A stretch of DNA of 64,000 nucleotides from Capitulum mitella (GCA_030062745.1 CP099843.1:23428122-23492121); one strand, 5' to 3'. Shown: positions 25,965 to 39,835, counted from the first letter of the stretch. A program made the numbers and translations. Notes: generated by a model not told the origin, from the sequence alone.

Positions 25965-27688
25965 CCGTCGGTTTTTGTAGTTGGTAGTCGCCTGGATGGA
26001 ATTAGATCGGTTCGTTATGCTAGTTAAAAAACACATCGCCTTTTTGCGGACCATGTCAAACCAGCAATCTGTCTTGCATCAAAGCTGTCACGCTAGCAAT
26101 GCGTTTAATCACAACAACGGCAAACCTTATCATACGCAGTTTGTTGTGGCACGCTACACACCTCATCAGCACGGGCGTAGCCCAATATCTGAGCATGAAG
26201 GTAGGCACTGCGTCACCAAGGCCAGCTGCAAATCGGTCGTCCTAAAAACGAGGCGCCGGCCAGATACGAGGTCCGTGAGTGGCAGAGGTCAGCACTGATG
26301 GCGCCGCTCCGGAGCAGGGACCGGGTATCATGCGTCAGCGGCCGAGCACGTCACGAACTCAGGCATCAGACACTGACTAATAGCCAGCTGATAACTGACG
26401 GATTGGTAGCCGACTGTCGGGAGACTGGCGACTGACGAAACACTGACGTCTGGTCACTGACTGACGAGTGACCCGTGGAAGAAGACTAGCGGTTAACTGA
26501 TGACTGGTGGCCGTCCATTTACCGATTAACCGGCGGTCCGCCAACCACTGAATATTGGTCAGCTGACTGACGAATGACAACAGGCTGTCAACTGACTGGT
26601 GACTGACGACTGCATGATCATCGACCGTTGGCGGACTGGCGCCTGATGGAAGGCTGCATGGCGACCGACTGAATGAACAACTGCCGGTTGGACAGACCCA
26701 TGCTGGCCGGCTGCCACATCGCAACCGCTGACGATCATGTAACATTGGCTCAATTAATGCGGCATTCGTTTTTTTTTGTTCGAGACTGAATTTACCGAGG
26801 CGTTTTTCGCCGAGCAGCGACGTTTATATTGCGACGGTTGTTGCGCTCATCACTTGAAAACAATGTGTGTCCCAACACACCCGGGGTCCAAGTTCCACAG
26901 TCCGGGTCATCGACTCCCATTTGGCCTGCTTTCCAGCACGGACAGACCACGAAACCAAGCACACGGAACGATGTCTATTTTCTTTCCGCACCATTGCAGC
27001 GCCGCCCTTGCAGGCTGCAGCGCCCGCCCAACCAGAGCCGACATGCTTCCGAGAGAGAACACCCGTCACACCGGCTCCCAGCCCGGAGTCACAAGGCAAT
27101 CCGTCCGGAGACAAGACGGATGAGACTGCAGTGCACAGTGCACCCGGCGTCACAGTCCACACGGGCCGACTCGAACACGCGCCGGCCGTCCTCCCGCAGA
27201 CGTCGGCCTCCGTTCGTTACACGACCTCTCAGCGGTTACGAAACACCATTCCTCCATCGGGTGCAGTTGAACCAGCGCCGGTGCAATCAAGACCCACCAC
27301 GGCGAGGCGGGGTGAAGGTGATTATAGTATTGCTGGATCTCCGATGTGTTGACACGGCATCATTGTTTTCCTGCTGCTGCCGCTGCTGTAACTCCGGGGT
27401 CGCTGCTGGCGCAACGCAGTGCCTCTAATGTGCCGCCGCATGACCACCGCGGTAACGCTGCCGTACCGCCACCCGCCGCCACCATCACAGACCAAATCAC
27501 AGACCAGACCGCCGGGCCCATGACGACCGGCCTTCCCAGTTCAGCGGCCCACAGCTCCGACAGACCAGGCCCGGTCTCCTGAGCCGTGCTGAGCTCTGCT
27601 GCCGGCCAGATCGTCCGAGACAGACCGGACCTGGTTTCCTGAGCCGTGCTGAACTCTGCTGCCATCCAGGCCCGGTCCAGGGCCGGGT
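25965..27688. other. Intergenic region between two convergent genes
   Basis: Contains degenerate CTGACTGA-type repeats at about 26370-26620 and a 60-bp tandem duplication at 27541-27660 just past the HELQ stop codon. I see no exon. No strong AATAAA for HELQ is evident on the minus strand. Confidence 0.5.
27541..27660 (-). repeat. 60-bp tandem duplication downstream of HELQ
   Basis: Two units at exactly 60-bp spacing share CCTGAGCCGTGCTGA(G/A)CTCT. They begin about 30 bp after the HELQ stop codon on the minus strand, so they would lie in its 3' UTR, matching the arrangement at the 3' end of the secreted-protein gene. Confidence 0.75.
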
Positions 27689-30600
27689 CTAGGGCGGCCG
27701 GGTCGGGCCGGCGGCGGCCGGCGGCTCCGTCTCTTGCGCGGTCAGAGACGAGTTGAGGAGTACGTCCCCTAGGCCGGGCGCACTGTGGAACTGGGCCGAC
27801 TTCAGGCCGTCCAGCATCATCTCCGCCTCCTCCTGCAGCGCCTCGGCCTTCTCCAGCACCAGCATCTGCCGCATACGGAGCATCACGTCAGCACCACGTC
27901 ACCTGCAGTCGTTTGTTTCTAAAAACGTGACAATGTTGTTAAAAGAGGCTACCAAGATCCTGAAACCACAAGACATCTTAGAAATCCGAAAGTCGCTAAA
28001 AACAAAACATCTAGAAAAAAAACGGAGCACAAACCGTACAACGGCGACTTCACTAAAGCAACAGCATCCAGACGCAGACAATCAGCTCCAGCGGGTGTCT
28101 GCACTGACCTTTGCCGAGTCGACGATCTGCCTAGCCACACGGCGGGGCAGGTGCTCCAAGGTGCGAACGAGGGCCTCCGGGTCGGCATTAGCCACATCTT
28201 GCAGCGTCTTGTAGCCGGCGGCCAGGAGAGACCTGGCCCGACCCTGCCAACAGGAGAGGGCCCACATCATCCCAATCAACATCAGCTACTGCAGTCGGAC
28301 CAGACCCTGCCGAAAGAGGAGACAGCACTGGGCGACAGGCCGTATAACCGGAATCAACAGTGGATAAATGCAGAGACGAGAACACAGCTGTCACCGACAC
28401 AACAGCAGAAGGAACATCGTCCAGCTCAATACCAGATACGACAGCGGAAACAAATCTATTCGCAAAGGATAAACGCAAGGAGACGAACAGCATCGTCCCT
28501 GACAGGACCGGATACTGTAGAGGGAAACTGAACTGTCCACGAAACACCAGCTGGCGACGGCCCCCCCCCCCAATGCCACACAACCAGGGACACACACACC
28601 GAGACGCAAAACTATTTATATACGAGGCAGGAAAGCAAAAGAGCTGCCGGCAGTGAACACAGAAGTTAGCGGGACAAAGCGGACAGGAACAATACTGATC
28701 ACAGCGCAAATGGCATCCGGGAAAACTAAAAGGTGCGGCAAAAACAACAGCCAATACAAAAACCACCCGCAGCTGTGATCAAGCCAATAAACGCCTCGCC
28801 TACAGCGGATGAGGTAAAACACAGTAAGCGCCGTGGTCGCCCGACATCGACAAAGAACCGTCGTCTCCGAGGCACCACAGGAAGTGCACGGCTGCTGGTA
28901 TGACTCAAGCACGCCGAGAAAGCAAACCAAATTAACAACAAGCCACACCAACAAAAAAAGGTGTCACATCAGGATAGCCTTGTTCACCTAGCAGGACTCT
29001 CAATTCGAGGCCGTTTCTGCTAGCACTAGGCGTCGCCACTTGGTGCTGTCACGTTCACAATTCATTTTATCTCGGTAAATCTGTATCAAACCACTGCACC
29101 GCGATACCTATCGGCGTCTGCAGTGCGGCTGCACGCGTGACGGCACGCCAGTAATTCGCCGCCAGGGACGCGCACCTGCTTGACGGCTGGCAGCTCCATG
29201 AGCTGGGCCAGCTCGCCGGCGCAGCCGGTGGCCAGCCGCCTGTTGAAGACGTCCAGCAGCTGCACGAACGGCCAGAGCTCGTCCAGCTGGCGGCAGAAGT
29301 GCAGCACGGCGGCCGAGAAGGCGGCCGCGCTCTGCAGCAGCGACTGCAGCAGGCCGCGGTGCAGCTGGCAGCGGCGCGCCGTCTCCCACAGCGAGCCGGA
29401 GCGCAGCGTCTCGTGCAGCGCCAGCGTCAGGTAGAACCGGTGCGCCACCGCCGCCTCCGGGCCCTGGCCGCCGGGTACGGGAGGTCAGGAGGCCGGTGGA
29501 GGGCCGGCGGGCAGCAGCGGGCGGGAGTGCCCGGGTGTGGACCGGCCGATGGAGGTTTGAAGCCGGCGACTCGACGCGGCTGGTGCAGTTTACGAGGTCT
29601 CGCGGACGGGCGGCACAGTTAGATTACACCAGGTTGCCTTACCTCTCACCTATAGTCTCCAAGTTCGTCGGCACTGTTGGAAGGAACGCCAGTCAACAGT
29701 ATCCAACCATGGATTTCTGGAACTTCATATTCGGACGACAAAAATATGATTACGTAGACAACTTGTATGACTGCCCACGACAAATTACGGCGGCTGTCCG
29801 CTGGCAACCAACTGCATACCCAATCATATACCGGACATTCCTGCTGGTGTGCAAACATTGATTCCGTTCCGAACCGAGAGTAACAAAGTTACTTCATAAA
29901 CACAAATGAACACAGGCTCGCTGTTACGTTTTCCCATTCCCCTTTCTGCCTTCGAAATACATTTCCGTCCCTTCTTTATCTGTCTATTTCCGTCTCCATC
30001 TCTGCGTCTGAGTCTGTCCCTGCCTGCCTGCCTGCCTGTCTGTTTGTTTGTCTGTCCCCTGCTCTGCGCTTCCTGTCCTGGTCTCTGGGCCCTGGGCTCG
30101 GTCCAGCCGTAGTACAGACCCGGCCGTTGGTGAAGGACATCATGCGGACCACGTGCGCCTCCGACACGCCGATCAGACGAGCCACGGCCGCCTCCTCCGG
30201 CTCCAGAGACATGAACTGGCCGGCACAGAGCAGACGGACGCGTCAGGACGGCCCCCGTTATCCGCTGTCCGGTACAGCGGAGAGAACAGCCTCAGGACAG
30301 CCGGCGGTCTGCTGTCAGGTACAGCGGAGAGAACAACCTCAAGACGGCCAGCGGTCTCTGCTCGCAGCGACCTCAAAGCGAACAGAGACACTCGCTGTCT
30401 GAACTGCAGACATGTACAGGCCGAGGAGAAGCTGCTCTGCGACACAGCCATCGGAGAAGCCACGCTCGATCCTGTTTGGGCGTCATTCAGGGGGAAGCGG
30501 GTCGTCTCACCATGTCCAGGTAGACCTGGGGGTCTGGCCGGATCGCGTCCATCATGTCGTACGGCGTCACCAGGTACAGCAGGTGCAGGTGGTTGATGAC

Positions 30601-33600
30601 AGCCAGGGATGACTGGGCGTGCTTCAGGTCCTCGTACAGTCGTCCGGCCACGCGCAGGTCCACGCTTCCTAGCGACGACGACGGCGTGGTGAGATCGAAT
30701 CACGAGGCATCGCCAATCCCTCGGAGGGCGGTTAAAATCTCAGCGGAGGTCCTGTCTGTACAGACCGTCTGACGTAAGGCAGTGCGATGTTCGACCAAAG
30801 CGCCATCTGCCAGGTCCCGCAAGGCCTGAGTCAGACATCAGGCGCCAGTCTCCGCAGCCCTGCTGAGCACGACCACACCCTCACCGTCGAGCGGAGCGAA
30901 TGACGAAGCAAAGGAGCAACGGACCAACAACCCTGAACTGACCCGACTCTACTGACCGAATCCAGCCCTCAAGATCAGTCGGATGTTGACCTAATCCGAC
31001 TCTGGGAGAACTAACCTGACCCCGCAGAGAAACCGGTCACCTGACCCGGCCCTCAACGCCGGCCTGCGCTGGAACTGGAGCTGCTGACCTGACCCAGCCC
31101 CGCTGACCTGACCCCGTCCCCAGTGCCGGCCAGTGTCGGCGCCGGGGCCGCTAACCTTTGATGGCGGCCGCGCCGAGCCGGCTCACTTTGAGCTGGAACT
31201 CGGGCGACCACCGTCCGTCCGTCAGCTGTCCCGGGGCGCCGTCTCTGCGGCTGACCCGCAGCAGGCGCTCAGACTTGAGCGCCGCCACCGTCTCAGAGAC
31301 CAGGGCCGAACAGTCCACCTGGCGGCGGAGAACGACAGGATGAGGTCACGTGGTAAACACTGTCTCCAGTCAACGGAGCGGGGCAATTCACCTGAAGTAC
31401 ACGGGGCGAATTTCAGTCTGGTGCTAATAAAAACAAAGCAGAAGCCCCCTACTTGGAGACGGAAACCTGAGCAGAAATCCGTCTAAAGTTGGCACACAAA
31501 GGTTGAATGTCGTATACGCCTGAACATGAGTCCCAACGACCGTCTGACCCTCAGAATAGTCGGCCCCAGTGGTGTTGGCACCTGAGTCCGGACCACCTAC
31601 CTCCAGCGCGTCGGCCTGGACGGCCAACAGAGTTTGCGAGACGACCTTCTCCAGCGCAGTCGGAGAGTCGGCCAGGTCCAGAGCGACAGCGGAGAGCAGC
31701 AGGCGGCGGAGACCGTGTCCGTCCCGCTCTGTCAACGTGGAGACGCACCGCTCCAGGGGAGACATCAGCAGCTCCCCCACCTGACGGCCAGACGTCAGTC
31801 AGTGGAGACGCACCGCTCCAGGGGAGACATCAGCAGCTCCCCCACCTGACGGCCAGACGTCAGTCAGTGAAGACACACCGCTCCAGGACAGACATCAGCA
31901 TCTCCCCCACCTGACGGCCAGGCGTCAGTCAGTGGAGACACACCGCTCCAGGGGAGACATCAGCAGCTCCCCCACCTGACGGCCAGGCGTCAGTCAGTGG
32001 AGACACACCGCTCCAGGGGAGACATCAGCAGCTCCCCCACCTGACGGTCAGGCGTCAGTCAGTGGAGACACACCGCTCCAGGGGAGACATCAGCATCTCC
32101 CCCACCTGACGGCCAGACGTCAGTCAGTGAAGACACACCGCTCCAGGACAGACATCAGCATCTCCCCCACCTGACGGCCAGACGTCAGTCAGGGGAGATC
32201 AGCAGCTCCCCACCTGACGATCAGATATCAGTGAGTGGAGACACACCGCTCCAGGGGAGACATCAGCATCTCCCCCACCTGACGGCCAGACGTCAGTCAG
32301 TGGAGACGCACCGCTCCAGGGGAGACATCAGCATCTCCCCCACCTGACGATCAGACATCAGTCAGGGGGAGATCAGCAGCTCCCCCACCTGACGATCAGA
32401 TGTCAGTGAGTGGAGACACACCGCTCCAGGGGAGACATCAGGAGCTCCCCATATGACAATCAAACAATGGTAAGTAGCGGTGCATGCAACGCGAGACACT
32501 GCTACCGCCACCAGCATCACAAGAAAACTTAAACAGCCAAAGAAGTGAGGGTATTCTAGCTACCTTATTACCAGTCCTGTCCGACGAATACCGAAACAGA
32601 TACCGTGACTGCCTACATGCTCTTGTCTTCGTGAGTGCCCCACTCTGGGCCTTCACACACCAGTTTGGCGTCCTTGGCCTGGACGATCAGGACTGACTCT
32701 CCCGAGTCGTCAATGCCGGCCCGTCCGGCGCGGCCCACCATCTGTTTGTAGCGGCCTCTGGTGAGGAACGCCGAGCCCGTGTACGGCGACCGCAGCACCA
32801 CCTGTCCACAACAAGAGGAACTAACGAACGAAGAACGAAGAGCGCTTACACAGTACCTATCTTTGGCGTTCACTTCTGGTAGAAATACGAAACACCATGT
32901 TATCCCTCTTAAGTCTCGTCCACATCCCCAACCTTTTCTCAGGCAAGAGAAAACGTGCCCTCTCAAATCTCTCTCCGTTGTCTCATAGCTTCGACATGAC
33001 CAGAACTAGTAGGAGGTCTAACCAATTCCAAATCAAAACCGAGAACAACCAACATCAAATCAAAGCCAAAAACAGAGGACATGGCAATCTCTGTCCTCGT
33101 AGTCTGATCCCGTACTCTTGTCCCGCTTGAATGCGGCTAGTTATCAAGGAAAAGGGTTCAAGCTTATTGGGTTCCGCCAATGATGAGCAGATGGTGGAAG
33201 GACACGTCGTCCTAGTAGGTGGCAGGATCCTGTTGTGTCAGACCCCGGGATCCGGTTCAGGCTAATTTGACCATAGCAAAAACATATTTCTGAGCCTTCT
33301 CCTTTACCTGACAGCTCTAAACTTACTAAACGCGTCGAAATACCTCTGATCAATTAAAGAACTAACAAAAAGGAAGACACCGTTCATAAAACGCATGCGG
33401 CACCCCTCATCGGTAGATAAATGCGGAGAAAAGCCCGGACGCCGGACGCATTCAGTCCTGGTACACAACGTAGTCCACGAAAAAAACAGCCTGGGGACGC
33501 CGGGCGCGCCGTCACCTCACACCACCACGGCCAGGGCGCGCGATGGTGCGTCCGGCCAGCTCGCAGTTGCGACGCCCACTGACGGACGACGCCCACTGAC

Positions 33601-36600
33601 CCGTCTGGCTGGCAGGTTGACACCGGCGGCCAGTGTGGAGGTGCAGCAGAGACAGCACAGCGTGCCTTCCAGGTACGCCTCCTCCAGCAGCTTACGCTCG
33701 TCCGTCGTCAGACCTGGTCACAGTGGGGACACGTGCACTCATAGCATTCTGACGCTTTTTGTGGCGATAGTAACGAGTAGCACCGATGGCTCAAAAACGA
33801 AGGGATGCAAATGGGGTGCAAAGGGACGCGGGAAATGTTTTGGAACGTACAACTCCTTTGTGGGCATCGGTGCCGGCATTAGGCTGCAAAGCATCCAGGC
33901 AAAAGTAACAGCAGAGGGAGAGAGGGTTCGCACAATCTATTTCGCTTGAGCATCGCGTGGCTGGTCTTGCCACCAAACGACCATTTCCTGGAATTCTTTC
34001 ACCAAGACCAAGAAGACAGCACTAGCGACCTGCCAGAACTTGTAACAGATGTTTATCCAAACGGCATAGTTCCTGTCGCCCAGAGCGAGCATCCCGGCCA
34101 AGTATGGCGTATGGTGACGGCCTGGTAATCCCCGCTTACCCGAGTGGTGATACGCCACGCCGAACGGCATGGTCTCTCGCAGAATCGGGCAGACGGTGTC
34201 CCCTCCCTCTTTTAGGAGGGCGGCATACAAGGACTTTTTGCGGTCCCACAAATGTTCCCTCAGCTTTCTGAAAATCGGCAGAACGGAAGCAAGAAGCGCG
34301 GTTTGCCAGTCCTAACATCCACGTACAAAAGATAACAAAACGTCATTACACTGGCAACCTACGCTGGTAGCAGCAACAGGTGGTTCAGGCCAGCTCTTCC
34401 CCCTAATATTTTACGTTCAGATAGTTGTGACGTATACCAATACAGCACCTAGATAAAGACTATCTTTATATTACTAGCTGAGGCATGCGTGACATAAAGC
34501 AGATGTCATGAGATGCACTTGGTTTGCCACAGTACCATCCGATCGTGCAGTTACGCTATATAATGCTTCGAAATATGGAAAGCACACGGCAATACTTTTC
34601 CGTCGAAACTACTGCACACAGAGCAGTTAACGTTCGTATGGCACCAGCTTAAATGTGATACACTTGTAAGGAGCAAAAACATCTGGTCCCGGCGGCCGAC
34701 CAGCCCAGCATCAATACGGTGTCTGAAGAACAGTGGCAACTGTACAGCATCCGACGCAGACCAACAACGTCCAGTCTAATATCCAGGCCTGGCGCAGATG
34801 AACGACAGGTGTACAGAGCCTAATGCAGATCAATACCAGCAGTACAGCACCTGACATCGACCAGCATGAGCTGTTCAGTGCCTGGCAAATACCAAAACCA
34901 GTCATGTAGTACCTGGTTCATATCAAATAACGTACGATGTGTGACCCAGTCCAGTGTACGTGTCTGTGTTGTACCCACACACACCACAAGCGTCATTCCT
35001 GTGTCCGGCAGAGACCCCTGTCCGTACCTGTCCAGGACAGCGCAGATCATGCGCGCCACGGCCTCGCAGTTTTTGCGCGTGGGACAGAAGACCAGACACG
35101 AATTGTCCGGCACCACCTCGGCCACCAGACCGCCCACGCCGTCTGGGTCCCGCTGGAGCTGCTCGGGGCTATACTGGACACACAAACGGCAGGGGCAATG
35201 CACCGTGACGCTGTATTGGTACACAAACAACACGAGTCGATGTACCCCAGCAGTGCAATGAACACACAAGTAATACGGGTCGATACAGTGAGACATTGTA
35301 CCGAGTACAAAAGCAGCATGCATTCATATACTGATATTGGAACAGAGAGTACTGGATGAAACGAGAAGTACTGGATGAAACCTAGAAGTAACATAGACTG
35401 GTAAACTACAAACAATGAGCTACAGCGATCTTTTTCGCACGCAGACTGCCTATTCATCACATCATGTCACACGAAGTGAATTCACCTACAGCCGAGGACA
35501 TACAGTTCAGCCGGCGCCTTCCCACACGGCGCCCGGTCTACAGTGCCCGCTCTCCAGCTGACCTGAAAAGCCAGCTGCCGGCGCGGCGTCAGCAGCTGCT
35601 CCCAGCTGTCGGCCGCCGAGCCGGTGACCTCCAGCAGCTGCCCGCTGAGCAGCACGTGCTCGCGCAGCTGCACCGGCCGGAACGGACGCGTGTAGACGTC
35701 CGCGTCCAGGAAGGCGGCCAGGTCGGCCATGTTGCCGATGGTGGCGCTCATGCCGATCAGGTGGACGTTTGCTGGGGGGAGTGGTTGCCTGTCAACGCGC
35801 TGAGGGCGACAGGGTTCCGGCGATGGGCACGTGATGACGAGTGCGAACTCGGGTAGGTCACAGCTGCGTGGGAAAATTTCTCAAGCTCCCGGAAACCTGC
35901 GATTACAAGGTAAAATAGGTTCGGGGAAAGACTACACAATGGTTTCAAAACTGAGCGAAGGTTCGTAATGCCATGTTCCCACCAAAACACTTGAGCGCGC
36001 TAAATATTCTGCAAGTACTGTGATGGCAGCGTTCACATTAGCACGAAAGAGGGGCGTTTTGAGCAATTTTCGCACAACCTCGTGACAGCAATTTGCGCAA
36101 GAACTTAACCCCTGACCCAGTCTTACACTTAGCCACATCTTTCCAGACGGTGTCGTGCAATCTCAGTTCCGTATTGGGAACACTCACACCCAAGTTACCC
36201 CACCACAAAACCTTATTTACATTACCAGCCGGCGACGACGTAATCACAACACCGGGCTTGTTCCAAGTGCCAAGCTCGTCCACACACAGACCACCAGCCT
36301 GTCCCCGACACCACACAACCCGGGCAGCCCGCGGCGGAACTCACACAGCGCCGCCTTCAGTTTGGTGATGAGCAGCTCCAGAGTGGCGCCGCGGCCGCCC
36401 GGCTCGCCCAGCATGTGCACCTCGTCCACGACCACCAGGCCGAGCTCGGAGGTCCGGCCCTGTTCCAGCAGGCTCGTCACCAGGCCGTTGGCCTTCTCGA
36501 TGGTGCACACGTACACCACCCGGCTGTCGGCGGACGGGGGTGTCAGTGGTGACACAGGGGGTGGGGGCTCGCCGGTTTCGGGCCGCGTGGCCCGGGAACG

Positions 36601-39600
36601 AGCCGACTGAATCCAGCGGACTTATCGGCATTTCTCCAACACTGCCACGTCGAAATGTCCCAAAGGTCACGACGCCAGTATAAGATAGGTACGGTAAACA
36701 CAGGAACGATGACACGAGACACCAGCGTTCCTGCGACCGACTGCGTCGTATCGGCCACCGCAGTTCTTCCACGCTCGACTATCACCGGATGCTTGACAGG
36801 CCACAGTGCCTCCCTCGCGACCATGGACAATGGGGTAACTTCCATTAATCAGGAACGCTGCCGAGCATAAGAGACCTGGGCTCCGTATGGCCACGGAATC
36901 GGTGCGTCCCCAAGCCCCGATAAACAATAAAGAGCATAAGACACCACCACGCCGACAATCAACATTCCGGGCGGCCGGAACCCGGCCGGACCGCGCTCAC
37001 CGTTTCCGCCGCTTCACGGGCGGAAAGGCGCCCCGGGCCCCGGCGTACTCCTCCACTAGGAAGCCCAGCGCTATGCCGAACGGCGCCAGGGCACGGACCT
37101 GGCGAACAACGACCTCGTCATCCGGCGACGTCATCGTGACGTCACACGGTCTGGTGGCAGGGGCATCTCAGCGTTCGCAAGAAGAGTTGCCTGACATCGA
37201 GACAAAGCCGGGGAGTAAAGCCAGAAGAAACATGGCGGACAAACAAAGATGACAGAAAGATGCGACGCGCGCCAGTGACAGCAAAAGGGTAAGTCGGAAC
37301 AGCAGCGTGGCACAACGAAAATATGGTCGTGCGCGGCAGTCACAACTGAACCAAGTCATGTCACCAACGAAAAGTAAGTCTCATCATCTAGAGATACAGC
37401 TGCCAGTGGAGGACAACCGCTGTCTTACTGATGCCGGTACCTTCCAAAGTAGGCATATAAGCATGTTTAGTCGAGTGCCTTTGGCAGGATGGTCGGAGCT
37501 CACCTTTTCCTGGACAATGGCGACGTAGGGCAGGACGAGGATGCAGTCGCGGTGTCGGCACAGCACTTCCTTCATGATGAGGAGTTCGGCCACCAGGGTC
37601 TTGCCGCCGCTGGTCGGCAGGCTGTAGACCAGGTTCCTGCGCTCCAGCACGGCCGGCAGGCGCAGGCATTCCTCCTGCCAGGCTGAATAAACGCAAATGA
37701 TGTGGAACAGTGCCGGGACGGGGGTAATGAGCACGCGACGGGCATATTGTTGGGGGTCTGCTGTACAGGGATTTAGGGTATAGGAGGGCTGACATTAATG
37801 AAACGTGGAGTGCATGAGGATAATTCTGAATCGAGCAGATCAGCTGTTTTGGACTGTTCACAAACATCGGAAAATAATGCAACTCTTGATAACACAAAGC
37901 AGCAATGGAGAAACTGCTACATGTTGGTAAGCAAACAATGAGTCCCGCTGATGGAATAAAACAACGATTCTCACAATATAATACGAACTGAGAAGTAAAC
38001 TAATGGTAGGTGGCAGAATCAAACCAAAAGGGCACATACTAATCTAGAACGCTAACGTATACACAGCGCTCCTCGCAGTATCGTTAAACGCACCCCGCGA
38101 GGTCCGTTTTACACACCCACGAACGCCACATCCAGGGCAAACAGTACCAGCGCGTCACCGCTGCCGCGCGCCGCGGCCGGCCGGCTCCTCACCGTACAGC
38201 GATGTGATGCCGCGCTGCTTGTCGAGCAGCGCCGGCACCAGCGACGGCAAGCCGTGGAACGGCCCGACGGCCGAGCAGGGCAGCTCGGCGGCCGGCGCCG
38301 GCCGCAGCGCCGCCTCCAGCAGGGCGCGCCGCCGCCGCTGGCTCTCGGCCTCGGCCGGCGACGGCGCGCCGCTCAGACTGGCCGCCTCGCTCCACTGCGA
38401 GTCCCCCGCCGGAAACGGTTCCGGCCCGGGCTGGGAGGGCGGCTCGCCGGCCAGCCGCCGCCGCAGCCGCTCCACGGCAGGCACCGACTGCCGCCGCAGG
38501 CTCAGCGACAGGCTGGACGGCAGACTGGGCGGCAGACTGGGCGGCAGGCTGACCGACTGACTCGGCGACTCGCCGGGCTGGCTGGGCGACCGACGGCCGA
38601 GCGTCGCCGCCGGACTGCCGCTGGCCGGCGCGCGGGAGCGGCGCCGCCGCCGGCCCCCGGCGAACCGGCGGCACACGACCGGCGAGGCGGGCGGGTCGGC
38701 GCCGGCCGCCGCGCCGGGCCGCGGCGGGCTGCCGGCGCCGGCCGTCGGCCCCGGGTCAGGCCGACTCACCTCCCGGGGTGCCGCCGGCGGCGAGAAGTTG
38801 AACAGCTCCGTCAGAGAGGTGTCCAGGTTCAGCAGGGCCTCGGCGCCCGGACTGCCTGCCCCGCCGAGCCGCGCGCGCTTCTGGTCACCGCCGCCCAGCG
38901 AGCACATGTCTGGTGACAAGCTGCGGGGAGGACAGCTGTGCGGCGTCACTGGAGCTCAGCAGCGGACTGATGAGACAGATCTCAAACATGATGAGAGGGT
39001 GGGAAGTCATTTCTTTGTGGTTTTATGAGGAAATATCATGTATTCATGGAGACAAGCTTTCAGTGCATATCTGCCACAAATCTGCCATATGTTTAGTGAG
39101 ATTTACATTTTCTGCGCACAGTTTATAAATGCTAGCTGGTGAGATGACTCTTGACTATCAGTGTCATGGCTGGACTAAAATATAATGTAAGGTACACAGT
39201 GTTGGATCGAATATCATTCCAACTTTTAACCAGTAGAAAAAGGTGTGGAACTGCAAATTTAAGGCATTCACAAGTCACAAGTTAAACTGCAAATTTAAAG
39301 CATTCAGTGCAGAAGGTCCCTACATCATTTCAGTCTTGTGACTGAGACAAACAGAAGGTACAACTTTGATAGATGTTTATTCTGCCACAACCAATTGCCC
39401 AGTCATAATCAGCGCCCAGGGAATATTCAATTCTATGTCAACAAATTTCAGTGGTGGATAGGTATATTTCTGAGGGTCAAGCTTCATGGTGTTTATAGTT
39501 TTTAGGCTGTCACTCATGACAGCTGTCAGGACATCTGGAGATGCCACTGTTTGAAACATATGAAGACAACATTTCTGGTGACAACAGTATGGCAATTATT

Positions 39601-39835
39601 AATGCTACATAAGGTAATGAAGAGGCATATTTTCTAAGAATGAGACAAAAAGGCAATTTTCTCTTTATCTGACTGAAGAAAAATCAAAGCAAAAGCCCAG
39701 TTCAAGCTGACAGTATCAACCATCAAACATTACATTACCTGACACTATGGACAACCCAAACATTACTATGATGCACCAATCAAACATCAGTGCTTACCTC
39801 AAGGATGATTCACATTTCTTCCTGTCTATGGTCAT
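27689..39835 (-). CDS. HELQ: HELQ / HEL308-type 3'-5' DNA helicase, 17 coding exons
   Basis: Superfamily 2 Ski2-like helicase acting in replication-coupled DNA repair in the nucleus. Exons, 5' to 3' on the minus strand: 39835-39798, 38920-38193, 37682-37504, 37113-37001, 36523-36345, 35771-35563, 35173-35028, 34267-34140, 33713-33601, 32801-32661, 31780-31601, 31318-31156, 30668-30511, 30215-30120, 29463-29176, 28243-28109, 27865-27689. Every junction is GT-AG and every phase closes, giving 1056 residues (human about 1100). Visible motifs: Walker A PTSGGKT (about 278-284, K283), DEVH box (386-389; DELH in human), GMSAT (419-423), motif [16 protein letters not shown] (629-642), then winged-helix and ratchet regions, and a C-terminal helix-hairpin-helix region ([16 protein letters not shown]). 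Residues 13-240 are a low-complexity Ser/Pro/Ala-rich tail poorly conserved in the family. Start: the only in-frame ATG in exon 1 before an upstream TAA. The exon 4 acceptor has a poor pyrimidine tract and is the weakest junction. Exon 11's acceptor is preceded by a large repeat of itself. Confidence 0.95.
31739..32455 (-). repeat. 65-bp minisatellite made of the HELQ exon 11 acceptor and exon start
   Basis: About 12 units, mostly at exact 65-bp spacing (for example agacRcaccg at 31741, 31806, 31871, 31936, 32001, 32066, 32131), with two internally deleted units near 32190 and 32365. Read on the minus strand each unit is a splice acceptor (GGCCGTCAG) followed by about 42 bp of HELQ exon 11 (encoding [15 protein letters not shown]) and then a TGA in that frame. 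Only the 3'-most copy continues into the real exon. The array fills most of the 880-bp intron. Confidence 0.95.
33575..33605 (-). repeat. Duplicated HELQ exon 9 donor
   Basis: The 17-bp unit reading GTCAGTGGGCGTCGTCC on the minus strand is present twice, the first copy being the exon 9 splice donor itself. Confidence 0.75.

Noticed and set aside
31507-31914. Plus-strand frames with repeated GDISSSPT peptides
   Set aside because: Antisense of HELQ exon 11 and its 65-bp array.
35168-35170. Acceptor at TATAG|CCCC for HELQ exon 7
   Set aside because: It would put the exon in the wrong phase. The acceptor TGTGTCCAG six bases upstream restores phase and gives the conserved Tyr-Ser of the family.
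38204-38916. 220-codon plus-strand frame across HELQ exon 2
   Set aside because: Antisense shadow of the GC-rich Ser/Pro-rich HELQ N-terminal region; no similarity and no splice logic.
39377-39572. Minus-strand open frame after a good acceptor, ending just before AATAAA, resembling a terminal exon
   Set aside because: It is out of phase with HELQ exon 1, the only donor upstream that I can support, and would stop within about 12 codons if joined to it. The long frame matches no family I know. It may be a premature polyadenylation exon but is not supported.
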